Shown: positions 62,082 through 64,000 of the stretch, piece after piece | Position numbering within the stretch: position 1 is the stretch's first letter | Layout: the number at the start of each line of letters is the position of its first letter | Source: Cloacibacillus evryensis DSM 19522 | GTDB lineage: Bacteria; Synergistota; Synergistia; Synergistales; Synergistaceae | NCBI RefSeq assembly: GCF_000585335.1 | Contig: NZ_KK073872.1 | Location: 3,215,283 to 3,279,282, forward strand | Direction: 5' to 3' | DNA: 64,000 nucleotides | Program-made: the position numbers and the translations under genes | The notes under the pieces: model-generated | What the model was told of the DNA's origin: nothing | The model's database searches: none | What the model saw: the letters and a program-made list of their open reading frames with translations, nothing else

Positions 62082-63254
62082 ATGATATGGACGACTGACA
62101 AGATGGTAAGTCTTCTGGAAAAGACAGAAATAAGCGACGTCTTGCAAGAGGCTTTTTTAATCTCCGGCAACAGTTTTTCATACAGGGATAACATTACATT
62201 AAAGACTATCGCCTACTCCGAATCGCAGGAATTTCTAAGCACGGTTAGGTCGTGTCCGCTGCGCGAAACGGCAAAAAGGTATAAGGTCCGTCAAATCACA
62301 GAAAACAGCGTCGTGCGTGGTTATTTAATTGTCGATAAGATTACGGAACTGTCAGAGGACAGCAGAAACCTTACCGAGACAGTATTGCTGGCAATTAAGT
62401 TGTTGCTGAGGCAAACGATAACAAAAAAAACTCACGAAGCACGGATAACAAGCAATCTATTTTCAGAACTTATATCAGGCAAAATCACGACGCAGGAATC
62501 CTTGTCAAGCCGCCTTCGGCTGCTTTCAATAAAATTCCCCTGGAGCATGGTGGTATTATCCGCCGACTTCCCACATGTCACAAAGGAGGAAGAAGTGTAT
62601 ATAGAAGAACTTCTCACCAACAAAGTCAGTAATTTTTACCCTGATTCGTACATATATCACGATGGCGCACTTTTTTCGTGTATTCTCGCGTTGAAAAGGG
62701 TCACCTCGGCTGAAATATTGGAAAAGGATATACGTATGATAGCCGATCAGGTAAATTTGGAAATTTCAAGAAAAAAGGTGCTCTGTGACAAGATCCCATA
62801 TTGGGGGTGCGGGAAAATATATCCTTCGCTGCTTTCATTGAAAAAAAGCTATTATGAGGCATCTCAGTCTGTTCTTTACGCGAAAATTTATTCTAATAAA
62901 AAAAACGATATCATCTTTTGGACGGATACCGGCGCTTTCAGATTAATAGGGCGATGCGCCGCCACTCAGGATGCGATCGATTTTCATAATGAAATCCTCT
63001 CACCATTTCTGGAATATGAATATTTAATAGAGACACTGGGCGGGCTGGACGCAAATAACTGGAATTTAGCAGGTACGGCAGAATCTCTGTCATGCCATTA
63101 CAATACCATAAAGTACCGCTATAAAAAGATCCGTGATATCCTGACGGAGGGCGGGTACGATATTGAAAGCCATGATACGCGTTTTGACATTTCCATCGCT
63201 TTAAGGCTCTACAAAATTTATATGGAAAGAGGATTTTCCAATGAGGAAAAATAA
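62082..63254 (+). CDS. PucR-family (CdaR-like) transcription regulator
   Basis: A 390-residue regulator. The C-terminus carries the PucR helix-turn-helix (residues about 315-375): LIETLGGLDANNWNLAGTAESLSCHYNTIKYRYKKIRDIL. The middle resembles the GGDEF-like CdaR domain (LEKDIRMIADQVNLEISRKKVL, then YWGCGKIYPSLLSLKKSYYEASQSVLYAKIY). The N-terminus would sense a ligand. PucR proteins activate purine and allantoin catabolism in Bacillus and relatives, which agrees with the divergent ureide operon. The end overlaps the M20-type gene by 14 bases, so both are probably cotranscribed. It probably controls the livJ operon in response to allantoin or a related ureide. Confidence 0.85.
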   Translation: MIWTTDKMVSLLEKTEISDVLQEAFLISGNSFSYRDNITLKTIAYSESQEFLSTVRSCPLRETAKRYKVRQITENSVVRGYLIVDKITELSEDSRNLTETVLLAIKLLLRQTITKKTHEARITSNLFSELISGKITTQESLSSRLRLLSIKFPWSMVVLSADFPHVTKEEEVYIEELLTNKVSNFYPDSYIYHDGALFSCILALKRVTSAEILEKDIRMIADQVNLEISRKKVLCDKIPYWGCGKIYPSLLSLKKSYYEASQSVLYAKIYSNKKNDIIFWTDTGAFRLIGRCAATQDAIDFHNEILSPFLEYEYLIETLGGLDANNWNLAGTAESLSCHYNTIKYRYKKIRDILTEGGYDIESHDTRFDISIALRLYKIYMERGFSNEEK

Positions 63255-64000
63255 AGAAACCTCTCAGCCCGCGGATAACGCGCTGGCTATCTTGCAGCAG
63301 CTTATCAGGATACGCACGAACCATACAGAGGGATACGAGATGGATGCCGTAAAATATATCGCCTCTCTCTTTCCGCCGAAAACAGAAATGTCCGTAATCG
63401 ATCATGGCGGCAACAGAGGATCTCTGATCGTCGAAATCAAAGGTCGGGTACCAGATAAAAAGATTGCTGTCTTTAGTTACTTGGATACGGTAAAAAATAT
63501 TGGCATGGACCGTTGGGAACACCCTCCTTTTTCCGCCGATTATATAAACGGCGCGGTCCACGGGAAAGGCGCGGCGAATATGAAGGGAGGAGTAACTTCG
63601 GCAATATTGGCCATGATGGAACTTAGCAGGACGCCGCCCCCGCCATTGTCGGTGTTGATGTGCCTCACGGCAGACGGCACAGGAGATGGGCTGGGTGCCG
63701 TCGAAATAGCAGAAAAAGGCTACCTTAATGGTGTTGTTGAAGCAATTTTTACCAGCGCAACAAAAGAAAAAATCGGCATATCGCAAAAGGGCGCCCTGTG
63801 GACAAAAGTAGAGGTGACTGGAACCACAAGTTATTCGGCATCTCCTTCAAGCGGCACAAACGCCGTTGAAGCCCTTATTGCATTTTGTCAGCGCCTTCGT
63901 AAGGAGGTAATAGGGAAAAAAAACAAAAAACACCTTTTGTTTGGGCTGCCCAGCTGTACAATCACGCAATTCAACAGTGGGACGGGAGAGGTCAATCAGA
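63241..64000 (+). CDS. M20-family peptidase homologue lacking metal ligands (5' part; runs off the right edge)
   Basis: The first 253 codons of an ArgE/DapE/AllC-type (M20) protein. The fold pattern is clear, yet the catalytic residues are replaced. HLDTV is SYLDTV (Y80 for His). The bridging Asp is N113 in GKGAANMKGG. The catalytic Glu pair is G146-T147 in LTADGTGDGLG. The later Glu (EPT) is S172 in FTSAT. The lid-domain His is Y198 in SYSASPSSGTNAVEAL. Only D82 remains. Family members use two Zn2+ or Mn2+ ions, so this should not hydrolyse in the usual way. It starts inside the pucR-like gene (14-base overlap). It may be a binding or regulatory pseudoenzyme. Confidence 0.82.
   Translation, partial: MRKNKETSQPADNALAILQQLIRIRTNHTEGYEMDAVKYIASLFPPKTEMSVIDHGGNRGSLIVEIKGRVPDKKIAVFSYLDTVKNIGMDRWEHPPFSADYINGAVHGKGAANMKGGVTSAILAMMELSRTPPPPLSVLMCLTADGTGDGLGAVEIAEKGYLNGVVEAIFTSATKEKIGISQKGALWTKVEVTGTTSYSASPSSGTNAVEALIAFCQRLRKEVIGKKNKKHLLFGLPSCTITQFNSGTGEVNQ

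Overview
The window looks like a chromosomal segment of an anaerobic, amino-acid- and purine-degrading diderm of the phylum Synergistota (a Cloacibacillus-like genome is my best guess, by inference only). The pointers are: a four-subunit [FeFe]-hydrogenase of the Hnd type beside a selenocysteine formate dehydrogenase; a secreted beta-helix protein ending in a Synerg-CTERM-like tail (short SGC motif, hydrophobic stretch, RKR end); outer-membrane systems (RND efflux, a trimeric YadA-type adhesin, a classical autotransporter); branched-chain-amino-acid-type ABC transport; and mostly GC-rich coding DNA.

Layout. 1-352 is the start of an APC-type amino acid permease that runs off the left edge. 485-4949 (minus) is the hndABCD operon, divergent from 5430-8840 (plus), which holds a 30-codon ORF, the selenoprotein fdhA with an in-frame UGA at 6578-6580, and mobA. 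8860-16230 (minus) holds a NeuD-like acyltransferase and a tetR/membrane-fusion/RND/outer-membrane-factor efflux set. A second TetR, an EamA exporter and a SAM methyltransferase follow, then a transposase remnant. 20363-28760 is a molybdenum-hydroxylase locus: a BFD-like protein, a NifU-like scaffold, an FAD subunit with a GltD-type oxidoreductase nested inside it, the molybdopterin subunit, the [2Fe-2S] subunit, an MFS transporter and a divergent TetR regulator; a 26-bp perfect inverted repeat lies in the divergent spacer. 28878-31626 has a small membrane protein, a MarR regulator and a broken IS30-type transposase. 31850-37503 carries a phenylacetate-CoA-ligase-like enzyme with a tandem-ACT protein, the Synerg-CTERM protein, and a T-box-controlled acyl-CoA synthetase, followed by tRNA-Thr(TGT). 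37764-45216 is a surface-protein region: a frameshifted YadA-type adhesin with 213-bp repeats, its OmpH-like partner, a 1.2-kb AT-rich gap and an autotransporter. 45379-48826 is RpiR, MATE and an F420-hydrogenase-beta-like protein.

49025-64000 is the most coherent functional block. It is a ureide (allantoin) catabolic island: YhcH-like protein, two allantoinase/dihydropyrimidinase-type amidohydrolases, a PucG-like aminotransferase, an aspartate-transcarbamoylase-like enzyme of unassigned substrate, AllE-like (S)-ureidoglycine aminohydrolase, a complete Liv-type ABC transporter with its binding protein, a YtcJ-type amidohydrolase and, divergently, a PucR-type regulator overlapping an M20-family gene. 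The M20 protein has lost essentially every recognisable metal ligand (H to Y, D to N, EE to GT, E to S), so it looks like a pseudoenzyme. With the molybdenum hydroxylase at 21-26 kb, these genes suggest anaerobic purine/ureide use, with reducing equivalents disposed of as H2 and formate through the Hnd hydrogenase and FdhA. That link is inference.

All identifications come from reading translated sequence by eye; no database search was run.
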